The position numbers were made by a program, and so were the translations under genes. A stretch of DNA of 64,000 nucleotides from Karalla daura. Lineage: Eukaryota > Chordata > Actinopteri > Chaetodontiformes > Leiognathidae. This document shows positions 33,886 to 46,122 of the stretch, piece by piece. A model generated the notes under the pieces. That model was not told the DNA's origin and did not search any database. It saw only the letters and a list, made by a program, of their open reading frames with translations. The stretch spans positions 682,001 to 746,000 of the forward strand of contig JANZKI010000039.1 in NCBI GenBank assembly GCA_029224185.1. Direction: 5' to 3'. Position 1 is the stretch's first letter; each line of letters opens with the position of its first letter.

Positions 33886-36800
33886 TGAAAAAGTGAAAAA
33901 AACGACCACCCCGGACCTGTCGTTTTTTTCACTTTCGGCGAGCTTTAATATCTCAGCTCCGGAAAAACACCCGGCATCGGGATTGCTTTTTCCAGTGAGC
34001 GTGGGCCACCCCGGAGGCGGCTCACACCCCAAATGGTGGGTTTGGGCTCGCTCGCTCGGGGTCGGGATCTCGGCCAAAACGACAGGTCCGGGGTGGTCGT
34101 TTTTTTCACTTTCGGCGAGCTTTAAAATCTCAGCTCCAGGATCAAATCCGGCATCGGGATTGCTTTTTCCAGTGAGCGTGGGCCACCCCGGAGGCGGCTC
34201 ACACCCCAAATGGTGGGTTTGGGCTCGCTCGCTCGGGGTCGGGATTTCGGCCAAAACGACAGGTCCGGGGTGGTCGTTTTTTTCACTTTCGGCGAGCTTT
34301 AAAATCTCAGCTCCAGGATCAAATCCGGCATCGGGATTGGTTTTTCCAGTGAGCGTGGGCCACCCCGGAGGCGGCTCACACCCCAAATCGTTGGTTTGGG
34401 CTCGTTCGCTCGGGGTCGGGATTTCGGCCAAAACGACAGGTCCGGGGTGGTCGTTTTTTTCATTTTCGGCGAGCTTTAATATCTCAGCTCCAGGATCAAA
34501 TCCGGCATCGGGATGGCTTTTTCCAGTGAGCGTGGGCCACTCCGGAGGCGGCTCACACCCCAATTCGGGGGTTTGGGCTCGCTCGCTCGGGGTCGGGATC
34601 TCGGCCAAAACGACATGTCCGGGGTGGTCGTTTTTTTCCCTTTCGGCGAGCTTTAATATCTCATCTCCAGGATCATATGATCCTGGAGATGAGATATTAA
34701 AGCTCGCCGAAAGTGAAAAAGTGAAAAAAACGACCACCCCGGACCTGTCGTTTTTTTCACTTTCGGCGAGCTTTAATATCTCAGCTCCGGAAAAACACCC
34801 GGCATCGGGATTGCTTTTTCCAGTGAGCGTGGGCCACCCCGGAGGCGGCTCACACCCCAAATGGTGGGTTTGGGCTCGCTCGCTCGGGGTCGGGATCTCG
34901 GCCAAAACGACAGGTCCGGGGTGGTCGTTTTTTTTGTCACTTTCGGCGAGCTTTAAAATCTCAGCTCCAGGATCAAATCCGGCATCGGGATTGCTTTTTC
35001 CAGTGAGCGTGGGCCACCCCGGAGGCGGCTCACACCCCAAATCGTTGGTTTGGGCTCGTTCGCTCGGGGTCGGGATTTCGGCCAAAACGACAGGTCCGGG
35101 GTGGTCGTTTTTTTCACTTTCGGCGAGCTTTAATATCTCAGCTCCAGGATCAAATCCGGCATCGGGATTGCTTTTTCCAGTGAGCGTGGGCCACCCCGGA
35201 GGCGGCTCACACCCCAAATGGTGGGTTTGGGCTCGCTCGCTCGGGGTCGGGATCTCGGCCAAAACGACAGGTCCGGGGTGGTCGTTTTTTTTGTCACTTT
35301 CGGCGAGCTTTAAAATCTCAGCTCCAGGATCAAATCCGGCATCGGGATTGCTTTTTCCAGTGAGCGTGGGCCACCCCGGAGGCGGCTCACACCCCAAATG
35401 GTGGGTTTGGGCTCGCTCGCTCGGGGTCGGGATCTCGGCCAAAACGACATGTCCGGGGTGGTCGTTTTTTTCCCTTTCGGCGAGCTTTAATATCTCAGCT
35501 CCAGGATCATATGATCCTGGAGATGAGATATTAAAGCTCGCCGAAAGTGAAAAAGTGAAAAAAACGACCACCCCGGACCTGTCGTTTTTTTCACTTTCGG
35601 CGAGCTTTAATATCTCAGCTCCGGAAAAACACCCGGCATCGGGATTGCTTTTTCCAGTGAGCGTGGGCCACCCCGGAGGCGGCTCACACCCCAAATCGTT
35701 GGTTTGGGCTCGTTCGCTCGGGGTCGGGATTTCGGCCAAAACGACAGGTCCGGGGTGGTCGTTTTTTTCACTTTCGGCGAGCTTTAATATCTCAGCTCCA
35801 GGATCAAATCCGGCATCGGGATTGCTTTTTCCAGTGAGCGTGGGCCACCCCGGAGGCGGCTCACACCCCAAATGGTGGGTTTGGGCTCGCTCGCTCGGGG
35901 TCGGGATCTCGGCCAAAACGACAGGTCCGGGGTGGTCGTTTTTTTCACTTTCGGCGAGCTTTAAAATGTCAGCTCCAGGATCAAATCCGGCATCGGGATT
36001 GCTTTTTCCAGTGAGCGTGGGCCACCCCGGAGGCGGCTCACACCCCAAATGGTGGGTTTGGGCTCGCTCGCTCGGGGTCGGGATCTCGGCCAAAACGACA
36101 TGTCCGGGGTGGTCGTTTTTTTCCCTTTCGGCGAGCTTTAATATCTCATCTCCAGGATCATATGATCCTGGAGATGAGATATTAAAGCTCGCCGAAAGTG
36201 AAAAAGTGAAAAAAACGACCACCCCGGACCTGTCGTTTTTTTCACTTTCGGCGAGCTTTAATATCTCAGCTCCGGAAAAACACCCGGCATCGGGATTGCT
36301 TTTTCCAGTGAGCGTGGGCCACCCCGGAGGCGGCTCACACCCCAAATGGTGGGTTTGGGCTCGCTCGCTCGGGGTCGGGATCTCGGCCAAAACGACATGT
36401 CCGGGGTGGTCGTTTTTTTCCCTTTCGGCGAGCTTTAATATCTCATCTCCAGGATCATATGATCCTGGAGATGAGATATTAAAGCTCGCCGAAAGTGAAA
36501 AAGTGAAAAAAACGACCACCCCGGACCTGTCGTTTTTTTCACTTTCGGCGAGCTTTAATATCTCAGCTCCGGAAAAACACCCGGCATCGGGATTGCTTTT
36601 TCCAGTGAGCGTGGGCCACCCCGGAGGCGGCTCACACCCCAAATCGTTGGTTTGGGCTCGTTCGCTCGGGGTCGGGATTTCGGCCAAAACGACAGGTCCG
36701 GGGTGGTCGTTTTTTTCACTTTCGGCGAGCTTTAATATCTCAGCTCCAGGATCAAATCCGGCATCGGGATGGCTTTTTCCAGTGAGCGTGGGCCACTCCG

Positions 36801-38239
36801 GAGGCGGCTCACACCCCAATTCGGGGGTTTGGGCTCGCTCGCTCGGGGTCGGGATCTCGGCCAAAACGACATGTCCGGGGTGGTCGTTTTTTTCCCTTTC
36901 GGCGAGCTTTAATATCTCATCTCCAGGATCATATGATCCTGGAGATGAGATATTAAAGCTCGCCGAAAGTGAAAAAGTGAAAAAAACGACCACCCCGGAC
37001 CTGTCGTTTTTTTCACTTTCGGCGAGCTTTAATATCTCAGCTCCGGAAAAACACCCGGCATCGGGATTGCTTTTTCCAGTGAGCGTGGGCCACCCCGGAG
37101 GCGGCTCACACCCCAAATGGTGGGTTTGGGCTCGCTCGCTCGGGGTCGGGATCTCGGCCAAAACGACAGGTCCGGGGTGGTCGTTTTTTTTGTCACTTTC
37201 GGCGAGCTTTAAAATCTCAGCTCCAGGATCAAATCCGGCATCGGGATTGCTTTTTCCAGTGAGCGTGGGCCACCCCGGAGGCGGCTCACACCCCAAATCG
37301 TTGGTTTGGGCTCGTTCGCTCGGGGTCGGGATTTCGGCCAAAACGACAGGTCCGGGGTGGTCGTTTTTTTCACTTTCGGCGAGCTTTAATATCTCAGCTC
37401 CAGGATCAAATCCGGCATCGGGATTGCTTTTTCCAGTGAGCGTGGGCCACCCCGGAGGCGGCTCACACCCCAAATGGTGGGTTTGGGCTCGCTCGCTCGG
37501 GGTCGGGATCTCGGCCAAAACGACAGGTCCGGGGTGGTCGTTTTTTTCACTTTCGGCGAGCTTTAAAATGTCAGCTCCAGGATCAAATCCGGCATCGGGA
37601 TTGCTTTTTCCAGTGAGCGTGGGCCACCCCGGAGGCGGCTCACACCCCAAATGGTGGGTTTGGGCTCGCTCGCTCGGGGTCGGGATCTCGGCCAAAACGA
37701 CATGTCCGGGGTGGTCGTTTTTTTCCCTTTCGGCGAGCTTTAATATCTCATCTCCAGGATCATATGATCCTGGAGATGAGATATTAAAGCTCGCCGAAAG
37801 TGAAAAAGTGAAAAAAACGACCACCCCGGACCTGTCGTTTTTTTCACTTTCGGCGAGCTTTAATATCTCAGCTCCGGAAAAACACCCGGCATCGGGATTG
37901 CTTTTTCCAGTGAGCGTGGGCCACCCCGGAGGCGGCTCACACCCCAAATCGTTGGTTTGGGCTCGTTCGCTCGGGGTCGGGATTTCGGCCAAAACGACAG
38001 GTCCGGGGTGGTCGTTTTTTTCACTTTCGGCGAGCTTTAATATCTCAGCTCCAGGATCAAATCCGGCATCGGGATTGCTTTTTCCAGTGAGCGTGGGCCA
38101 CCCCGGAGGCGGCTCACAACCCAAATGGTGGGTTTGGGCTCGCTCGCTCGGGGTCGGGATCTCGGCCAAAACGACAGGTCCGGGGTGGTCGTTTTTTTCA
38201 CTTTCGGCGAGCTTTAATATCTCAGCTCCAGGATCAAAT
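33849..38239 (+). repeat. Right family, irregular block
   Basis: Axes 34676, 35510, 36161, 36458, 36932 and 37763 give spacings of 828, 834, 651, 297, 474 and 831 bp. Each equals 297 plus whole 177- or 180-bp monomers. Contains the private GGATTGGTTTTTCC (about 34,340), AAAATGTCAGC variants (about 35,965 and 37,567) and CTCACAACCC (about 38,116). Confidence 0.85.
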
Positions 38240-38527
38240 CCGGCATCGGGATTGCTTTTTCCAGTGAGCGTGGGCCACCCCGGAGGCGGCTCACACCCCA
38301 AATGGTGGGTTTGGGCTCGCTCGCTCGGGGTCGGGATCTCGGCCAAAACGACAGGTCCGGGGTGGTCGTTTTTTTTGTCACTTTCGGCGAGCTTTAAAAT
38401 CTCAGCTCCAGGATCAAATCCGGCATCGGGATTGCTTTTTCCAGTGAGCGTGGGCCACCCCGGAGGCGGCTCACACCCCAAATCGTTGGTTTGGGCTCGT
38501 TCGCTCGGGGTCGGGATTTCGGCCAAA

Positions 38528-38704
38528 ACGACAGGTCCGGGGTGGTCGTTTTTTTCACTTTCGGCGAGCTTTAATATCTCAGCTCCAGGATCAAATCCGG
38601 CATCGGGATTGCTTTTTCCAGTGAGCGTGGACCACCCCGGAGGCGGCTCACACCCCAAATGGTGGGTTTGGGCTCGCTCGCTCGGGGTCGGGATCTCGGC
38701 CAAA
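38528..38704 (+). repeat. Example monomer, type D (177 bp), confined to the right half
   Basis: A W-like monomer with GTGGACCACC in place of GTGGGCCACC. Other copies lie near 39,636, 45,147, 46,512, 47,519, 51,844, 53,725, 55,429, 56,437, 57,445, 59,663, 60,670 and 61,678. All are right of 38 kb, and most hold a fixed place in the 1,008-bp HOR, so the substitution probably arose once and spread with that HOR. Confidence 0.92.
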
Positions 38705-39125
38705 ACGACAGGTCCGGGGTGGTCGTTTTTTTCACTTTCGGCGAGCTTTAAAATCTCAGCTCCAGGATCAAATCCGGCATCGGGATTGCTTTTTCCAGTG
38801 AGCGTGGGCCACCCCGGAGGCGGCTCACACCCCAAATCGTTGGTTTGGGCTCGTTCGCTCGGGGTCGGGATTTCGGCCAAAACGACAGGTCCGGGGTGGT
38901 CGTTTTTTTCACTTTCGGCGAGCTTTAATATCTCAGCTCCAGGATCAAATCCGGCATCGGGATGGCTTTTTCCAGTGAGCGTGGGCCACTCCGGAGGCGG
39001 CTCACACCCCAATTCGGGGGTTTGGGCTCGCTCGCTCGGGGTCGGGATCTCGGCCAAAACGACATGTCCGGGGTGGTCGTTTTTTTCCCTTTCGGCGAGC
39101 TTTAATATCTCAGCTCCAGGATCAT

Positions 39126-40133
39126 ATGATCCTGGAGATGAGATATTAAAGCTCGCCGAAAGTGAAAAAGTGAAAAAAACGACCACCCCGGACCTGTCGT
39201 TTTTTTCACTTTCGGCGAGCTTTAATATCTCAGCTCCGGAAAAACACCCGGCATCGGGATTGCTTTTTCCAGTGAGCGTGGGCCACCCCGGAGGCGGCTC
39301 ACACCCCAAATGGTGGGTTTGGGCTCGCTCGCTCGGGGTCGGGATCTCGGCCAAAACGACAGGTCCGGGGTGGTCGTTTTTTTTGTCACTTTCGGCGAGC
39401 TTTAAAATCTCAGCTCCAGGATCAAATCCGGCATCGGGATTGCTTTTTCCAGTGAGCGTGGGCCACCCCGGAGGCGGCTCACACCCCAAATCGTTGGTTT
39501 GGGCTCGTTCGCTCGGGGTCGGGATTTCGGCCAAAACGACAGGTCCGGGGTGGTCGTTTTTTTCACTTTCGGCGAGCTTTAATATCTCAGCTCCAGGATC
39601 AAATCCGGCATCGGGATTGCTTTTTCCAGTGAGCGTGGACCACCCCGGAGGCGGCTCACACCCCAAATGGTGGGTTTGGGCTCGCTCGCTCGGGGTCGGG
39701 ATCTCGGCCAAAACGACAGGTCCGGGGTGGTCGTTTTTTTCACTTTCGGCGAGCTTTAAAATCTCAGCTCCAGGATCAAATCCGGCATCGGGATTGCTTT
39801 TTCCAGTGAGCGTGGGCCACCCCGGAGGCGGCTCACACCCCAAATCGTTGGTTTGGGCTCGTTCGCTCGGGGTCGGGATTTCGGCCAAAACGACAGGTCC
39901 GGGGTGGTCGTTTTTTTCACTTTCGGCGAGCTTTAATATCTCAGCTCCAGGATCAAATCCGGCATCGGGATGGCTTTTTCCAGTGAGCGTGGGCCACTCC
40001 GGAGGCGGCTCACACCCCAATTCGGGGGTTTGGGCTCGCTCGCTCGGGGTCGGGATCTCGGCCAAAACGACATGTCCGGGGTGGTCGTTTTTTTCCCTTT
40101 CGGCGAGCTTTAATATCTCAGCTCCAGGATCAT
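39126..40133 (+). repeat. 1,008-bp HOR unit (297+180+3x177)
   Basis: Order: 297-bp module ending in W, a 180-bp junction into S, D, S, N, then the next module. Exactly 1,008 bp between axes. The 180-bp insertion at 38377, 39385 and 40393 shows the same register on both sides. Confidence 0.92.
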
Positions 40134-42089
40134 ATGATCCTGGAGATGAGATATTAAAGCTCGCCGAAAGTGAAAAAGTGAAAAAAACGACCACCCCGGA
40201 CCTGTCGTTTTTTTCACTTTCGGCGAGCTTTAATATCTCAGCTCCGGAAAAACACCCGGCATCGGGATTGCTTTTTCCAGTGAGCGTGGGCCACCCCGGA
40301 GGCGGCTCACACCCCAAATGGTGGGTTTGGGCTCGCTCGCTCGGGGTCGGGATCTCGGCCAAAACGACAGGTCCGGGGTGGTCGTTTTTTTTGTCACTTT
40401 CGGCGAGCTTTAAAATCTCAGCTCCAGGATCAAATCCGGCATCGGGATTGCTTTTTCCAGTGAGCGTGGGCCACCCCGGAGGCGGCTCACACCCCAAATC
40501 GTTGGTTTGGGCTCGTTCGCTCGGGGTCGGGATTTCGGCCAAAACGACAGGTCCGGGGTGGTCGTTTTTTTCACTTTCGGCGAGCTTTAATATCTCAGCT
40601 CCAGGATCAAATCCGGCATCGGGATTGCTTTTTCCAGTGAGCGTGGGCCACCCCGGAGGCGGCTCACACCCCAAATGGTGGGTTTGGGCTCGCTCGCTCG
40701 GGGTCGGGATCTCGGCCAAAACGACAGGTCCGGGGTGGTCGTTTTTTTCACTTTCGGCGAGCTTTAAAATCTCAGCTCCAGGATCAAATCCGGCATCGGG
40801 ATTGCTTTTTCCAGTGAGCGTGGGCCACCCCGGAGGCGGCTCACACCCCAAATGGTGGGTTTGGGCTCGCTCGCTCGGGGTCGGGATCTCGGCCAAAACG
40901 ACATGTCCGGGGTGGTCGTTTTTTTCCCTTTCGGCGAGCTTTAATATCTCAGCTCCAGGATCATATGATCCTGGAGATGAGATATTAAAGCTCGCCGAAA
41001 GTGAAAAAGTGAAAAAAACGACCACCCCGGACCTGTCGTTTTTTTCACTTTCGGCGAGCTTTAATATCTCAGCTCCGGAAAAACACCCGGCATCGGGATT
41101 GCTTTTTCCAGTGAGCGTGGGCCACCCCGGAGGCGGCTCACACCCCAAATCGTTGGTTTGGGCTCGTTCGCTCGGGGTCGGGATTTCGGCCAAAACGACA
41201 GGTCCGGGGTGGTCGTTTTTTTCACTTTCGGCGAGCTTTAATATCTCAGCTCCAGGATCAAATCCGGCATCGGGATTGCTTTTTCCAGTGAGCGTGGGCC
41301 ACCCCGGAGGCGGCTCACACCCCAAATGGTGGGTTTGGGCTCGCTCGCTCGGGGTCGGGATCTCGGCCAAAACGACAGGTCCGGGGTGGTCGTTTTTTTC
41401 ACTTTCGGCGAGCTTTAAAATGTCAGCTCCAGGATCAAATCCGGCATCGGGATTGCTTTTTCCAGTGAGCGTGGGCCACCCCGGAGGCGGCTCACACCCC
41501 AAATGGTGGGTTTGGGCTCGCTCGCTCGGGGTCGGGATCTCGGCCAAAACGACATGTCCGGGGTGGTCGTTTTTTTCCCTTTCGGCGAGCTTTAATATCT
41601 CATCTCCAGGATCATATGATCCTGGAGATGAGATATTAAAGCTCGCCGAAAGTGAAAAAGTGAAAAAAACGACCACCCCGGACCTGTCGTTTTTTTCACT
41701 TTCGGCGAGCTTTAATATCTCAGCTCCGGAAAAACACCCGGCATCGGGATTGCTTTTTCCAGTGAGCGTGGGCCACCCCGGAGGCGGCTCACACCCCAAA
41801 TCGTTGGTTTGGGCTCGTTCGCTCGGGGTCGGGATTTCGGCCAAAACGACAGGTCCGGGGTGGTCGTTTTTTTCACTTTCGGCGAGCTTTAATATCTCAG
41901 CTCCAGGATCAAATCCGGCATCGGGATGGCTTTTTCCAGTGAGCGTGGGCCACTCCGGAGGCGGCTCACACCCCAATTCGGGGGTTTGGGCTCGCTCGCT
42001 CGGGGTCGGGATCTCGGCCAAAACGACATGTCCGGGGTGGTCGTTTTTTTCCCTTTCGGCGAGCTTTAATATCTCATCTCCAGGATCAT

Positions 42090-43217
42090 ATGATCCTGGA
42101 GATGAGATATTAAAGCTCGCCGAAAGTGAAAAAGTGAAAAAAACGACCACCCCGGACCTGTCGTTTTTTTCACTTTCGGCGAGCTTTAATATCTCAGCTC
42201 CGGAAAAACACCCGGCATCGGGATTGCTTTTTCCAGTGAGCGTGGGCCACCCCGGAGGCGGCTCACACCCCAAATGGTGGGTTTGGGCTCGCTCGCTCGG
42301 GGTCGGGATCTCGGCCAAAACGACAGGTCCGGGGTGGTCGTTTTTTTTGTCACTTTCGGCGAGCTTTAAAATCTCAGCTCCAGGATCAAATCCGGCATCG
42401 GGATTGCTTTTTCCAGTGAGCGTGGGCCACCCCGGAGGCGGCTCACACCCCAAATCGTTGGTTTGGGCTCGTTCGCTCGGGGTCGGGATTTCGGCCAAAA
42501 CGACAGGTCCGGGGTGGTCGTTTTTTTCACTTTCGGCGAGCTTTAATATCTCAGCTCCAGGATCAAATCCGGCATCGGGATTGCTTTTTCCAGTGAGCGT
42601 GGGCCACCCCGGAGGCGGCTCACACCCCAAATGGTGGGTTTGGGCTCGCTCGCTCGGGGTCGGGATCTCGGCCAAAACGACAGGTCCGGGGTGGTCGTTT
42701 TTTTCACTTTCGGCGAGCTTTAAAATGTCAGCTCCAGGATCAAATCCGGCATCGGGATTGCTTTTTCCAGTGAGCGTGGGCCACCCCGGAGGCGGCTCAC
42801 ACCCCAAATGGTGGGTTTGGGCTCGCTCGCTCGGGGTCGGGATCTCGGCCAAAACGACATGTCCGGGGTGGTCGTTTTTTTCCCTTTCGGCGAGCTTTAA
42901 TATCTCATCTCCAGGATCATATGATCCTGGAGATGAGATATTAAAGCTCGCCGAAAGTGAAAAAGTGAAAAAAACGACCACCCCGGACCTGTCGTTTTTT
43001 TCACTTTCGGCGAGCTTTAATATCTCAGCTCCGGAAAAACACCCGGCATCGGGATTGCTTTTTCCAGTGAGCGTGGGCCACCCCGGAGGCGGCTCACACC
43101 CCAAATCGTTGGTTTGGGCTCGTTCGCTCGGGGTCGGGATTTCGGCCAAAACGACAGGTCCGGGGTGGTCGTTTTTTTCACTTTCGGCGAGCTTTAATAT
43201 CTCAGCTCCAGGATCAT
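42090..43217 (+). repeat. 1,128-bp tandem duplication, copy 1
   Basis: Spacing 831+297. Runs from axis 42089 to axis 43217 and repeats at +1,128 (180-bp insertion at 42349 and 43477). The last monomer before axis 43217 is S, joined directly to an inversion module without the usual N or W monomer. Confidence 0.88.
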
Positions 43218-44345
43218 ATGATCCTGGAGATGAGATATTAAAGCTCGCCGAAAGTGAAAAAGTGAAAAAAACGACCACCCCGGACCTGTCGTTTTTTTCA
43301 CTTTCGGCGAGCTTTAATATCTCAGCTCCGGAAAAACACCCGGCATCGGGATTGCTTTTTCCAGTGAGCGTGGGCCACCCCGGAGGCGGCTCACACCCCA
43401 AATGGTGGGTTTGGGCTCGCTCGCTCGGGGTCGGGATCTCGGCCAAAACGACAGGTCCGGGGTGGTCGTTTTTTTTGTCACTTTCGGCGAGCTTTAAAAT
43501 CTCAGCTCCAGGATCAAATCCGGCATCGGGATTGCTTTTTCCAGTGAGCGTGGGCCACCCCGGAGGCGGCTCACACCCCAAATCGTTGGTTTGGGCTCGT
43601 TCGCTCGGGGTCGGGATTTCGGCCAAAACGACAGGTCCGGGGTGGTCGTTTTTTTCACTTTCGGCGAGCTTTAATATCTCAGCTCCAGGATCAAATCCGG
43701 CATCGGGATTGCTTTTTCCAGTGAGCGTGGGCCACCCCGGAGGCGGCTCACACCCCAAATGGTGGGTTTGGGCTCGCTCGCTCGGGGTCGGGATCTCGGC
43801 CAAAACGACAGGTCCGGGGTGGTCGTTTTTTTCACTTTCGGCGAGCTTTAAAATGTCAGCTCCAGGATCAAATCCGGCATCGGGATTGCTTTTTCCAGTG
43901 AGCGTGGGCCACCCCGGAGGCGGCTCACACCCCAAATGGTGGGTTTGGGCTCGCTCGCTCGGGGTCGGGATCTCGGCCAAAACGACATGTCCGGGGTGGT
44001 CGTTTTTTTCCCTTTCGGCGAGCTTTAATATCTCATCTCCAGGATCATATGATCCTGGAGATGAGATATTAAAGCTCGCCGAAAGTGAAAAAGTGAAAAA
44101 AACGACCACCCCGGACCTGTCGTTTTTTTCACTTTCGGCGAGCTTTAATATCTCAGCTCCGGAAAAACACCCGGCATCGGGATTGCTTTTTCCAGTGAGC
44201 GTGGGCCACCCCGGAGGCGGCTCACACCCCAAATCGTTGGTTTGGGCTCGTTCGCTCGGGGTCGGGATTTCGGCCAAAACGACAGGTCCGGGGTGGTCGT
44301 TTTTTTCACTTTCGGCGAGCTTTAATATCTCAGCTCCAGGATCAA
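43218..44345 (+). repeat. 1,128-bp tandem duplication, copy 2
   Basis: Matches copy 1 from the core at 43217 through the 831-bp block to the S monomer after axis 44048, then continues into two W monomers and the palindrome cluster at 44.7 kb. Confidence 0.87.
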
Positions 44346-44757
44346 ATCCGGCATCGGGATTGCTTTTTCCAGTGAGCGTGGGCCACCCCGGAGGCGGCTC
44401 ACAACCCAAATGGTGGGTTTGGGCTCGCTCGCTCGGGGTCGGGATCTCGGCCAAAACGACAGGTCCGGGGTGGTCGTTTTTTTCACTTTCGGCGAGCTTT
44501 AAAATCTCAGCTCCAGGATCAAATCCGGCATCGGGATTGCTTTTTCCAGTGAGCGTGGGCCACCCCGGAGGCGGCTCACACCCCAAATGGTGGGTTTGGG
44601 CTCGCTCGCTCGGGGTCGGGATCTCGGCCAAAACGACATGTCCGGGGTGGTCGTTTTTTTCCCTTTCGGCGAGCTTTAATATCTCATCTCCAGGATCATA
44701 TGATCCTGGAGATGAGATATTAAAGCTCGAGCTTTAATATCTCATCTCCAGGATCAT
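43218..44757 (+). repeat. 1.54-kb block, copy 1 (repeats at +6,756)
   Basis: Core at 43217 to core at 44757 equals 49973 to 51513. Both carry the CTCACAACCC variant (44,401 and 51,157). The left end of identity is a palindromic core: the bases just left differ (CTCAGCTCC against CTCATCTCC). Confidence 0.87.
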
Positions 44758-44852
44758 ATGATCCTGGAGATGAGATATTAAAGCTCGAGCTTTAATATCT
44801 CATCTCCAGGATCATATGATCCTGGAGATGAGATATTAAAGCTCGCCGAAAG
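44663..44852. repeat. Triple perfect palindrome, 58-bp tandem
   Basis: Three cores at axes 44699, 44757 and 44815, exactly 58 bp apart. Each unit is itself a 58-bp perfect palindrome that meets the next at CTCGAG, so the stretch reads the same on both strands about several axes. The outer ends are CTTTCGGC and its complement. It marks the boundary between two large blocks of the right family. Confidence 0.95.
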
Positions 44853-46122
44853 TGAAAAAGTGAAAAGAACGACCACCCCGGACCTGTCGTTTTTTTCACT
44901 TTCGGCGAGCTTTAATATCTCAGCTCCGGAAAAACACCCGGCATCGGGATTGCTTTTTCCAGTGAGCGTGGGCCACCCCGGAGGCGGCTCACACCCCAAA
45001 TCGTTGGTTTGGGCTCGTTCGCTCGGGGTCGGGATTTCGGCCAAAACGACAGGTCCGGGGTGGTCGTTTTTTTCACTTTCGGCGAGCTTTAATATCTCAG
45101 CTCCAGGATCAAATCCGGCATCGGGATTGCTTTTTCCAGTGAGCGTGGACCACCCCGGAGGCGGCTCACACCCCAAATGGTGGGTTTGGGCTCGCTCGCT
45201 CGGGGTCGGGATCTCGGCCAAAACGACAGGTCCGGGGTGGTCGTTTTTTTCACTTTCGGCGAGCTTTAAAATCTCAGCTCCAGGATCAAATCCGGCATCG
45301 GGATTGCTTTTTCCAGTGAGCGTGGGCCACCCCGGAGGCGGCTCACACCCCAAATGGTGGGTTTGGGCTCGCTCGCTCGGGGTCGGGATCTCGGCCAAAA
45401 CGACAGGTCCGGGGTGGTCGTTTTTTTTGTCACTTTCGGCGAGCTTTAAAATCTCAGCTCCAGGATCAAATCCGGCATCGGGATTGCTTTTTCCAGTGAG
45501 CGTGGGCCACCCCGGAGGCGGCTCACACCCCAAATCGTTGGTTTGGGCTCGTTCGCTCGGGGTCGGGATTTCGGCCAAAACGACAGGTCCGGGGTGGTCG
45601 TTTTTTTCACTTTCGGCGAGCTTTAAAATCTCAGCTCCAGGATCAAATCCGGCATCGGGATTGCTTTTTCCAGTGAGCGTGGGCCACCCCGGAGGCGGCT
45701 CACACCCCAAATCGTTGGTTTGGGCTCGTTCGCTCGGGGTCGGGATTTCGGCCAAAACGACAGGTCCGGGGTGGTCGTTTTTTTCACTTTCGGCGAGCTT
45801 TAATATCTCAGCTCCAGGATCAAATCCGGCATCGGGATGGCTTTTTCCAGTGAGCGTGGGCCACTCCGGAGGCGGCTCACACCCCAATTCGGGGGTTTGG
45901 GCTCGCTCGCTCGGGGTCGGGATCTCGGCCAAAACGACATGTCCGGGGTGGTCGTTTTTTTCCCTTTCGGCGAGCTTTAATATCTCAGCTCCAGGATCAT
46001 ATGATCCTGGAGATGAGATATTAAAGCTCGCCGAAAGTGAAAAAGTGAAAAAAACGACCACCCCGGACCTGTCGTTTTTTTCACTTTCGGCGAGCTTTAA
46101 TATCTCAGCTCCGGAAAAACAC
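44816..46122 (+). repeat. Block opening with the GAAAAGAACG marker
   Basis: The module after axis 44815 has GTGAAAAGAACG (44,860) instead of GTGAAAAAAACG. The change recurs at 51,558, 53,262, 55,143 and 59,376, always just after an unusual palindrome cluster. The block holds S, D, a W before a 180-bp monomer, S, S, N to axis 46000 (1,185 bp). Confidence 0.87.

Larger units (their letters stand above)
38240..42920 (+). repeat. 4.7-kb block, copy A (repeats at about +7,884)
   Basis: Core axes 39125, 40133, 40964, 41615, 42089, 42920 (spacings 1,008, 831, 651, 474, 831) reappear at 47008, 48016, 48847, 49499, 49973, 50804. The 180-bp monomers and D monomers match in position. The offset goes from 7,883 to 7,884 across the eight-T run at 49453-49460. 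Confidence 0.88.
33805..44737. other. Stop-free frame on both strands (not called as a gene)
   Basis: One plus-strand frame (33,809-44,737) and one minus-strand frame (33,805-44,631) stay open for about 10.9 kb. Here every unit (58, 177, 180, 297 bp) except the 40-bp core duplication at the left edge is a multiple of three, so a frame open in one monomer is open in all. Monomer differences mostly change the residue (KSLV/KWWV/NSGV, LLF/WLF, HPGG/HSGG/DHPGG, TTG/TTC) with few silent ones, which is not the pattern of protein constraint. No signal peptide, known domain or promoter is evident. The plus frame reads as a 59-residue repeat rich in Ser, Gly, Pro and Phe. Confidence 0.6.

Noticed and set aside
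33805..44737. Giant overlapping protein genes on both strands, and the many shorter open frames across the window
   Set aside because: Open frames follow from stop-free units whose lengths are multiples of three. They exist equally on both strands, end at indels or module changes, and show mostly residue-changing variation.
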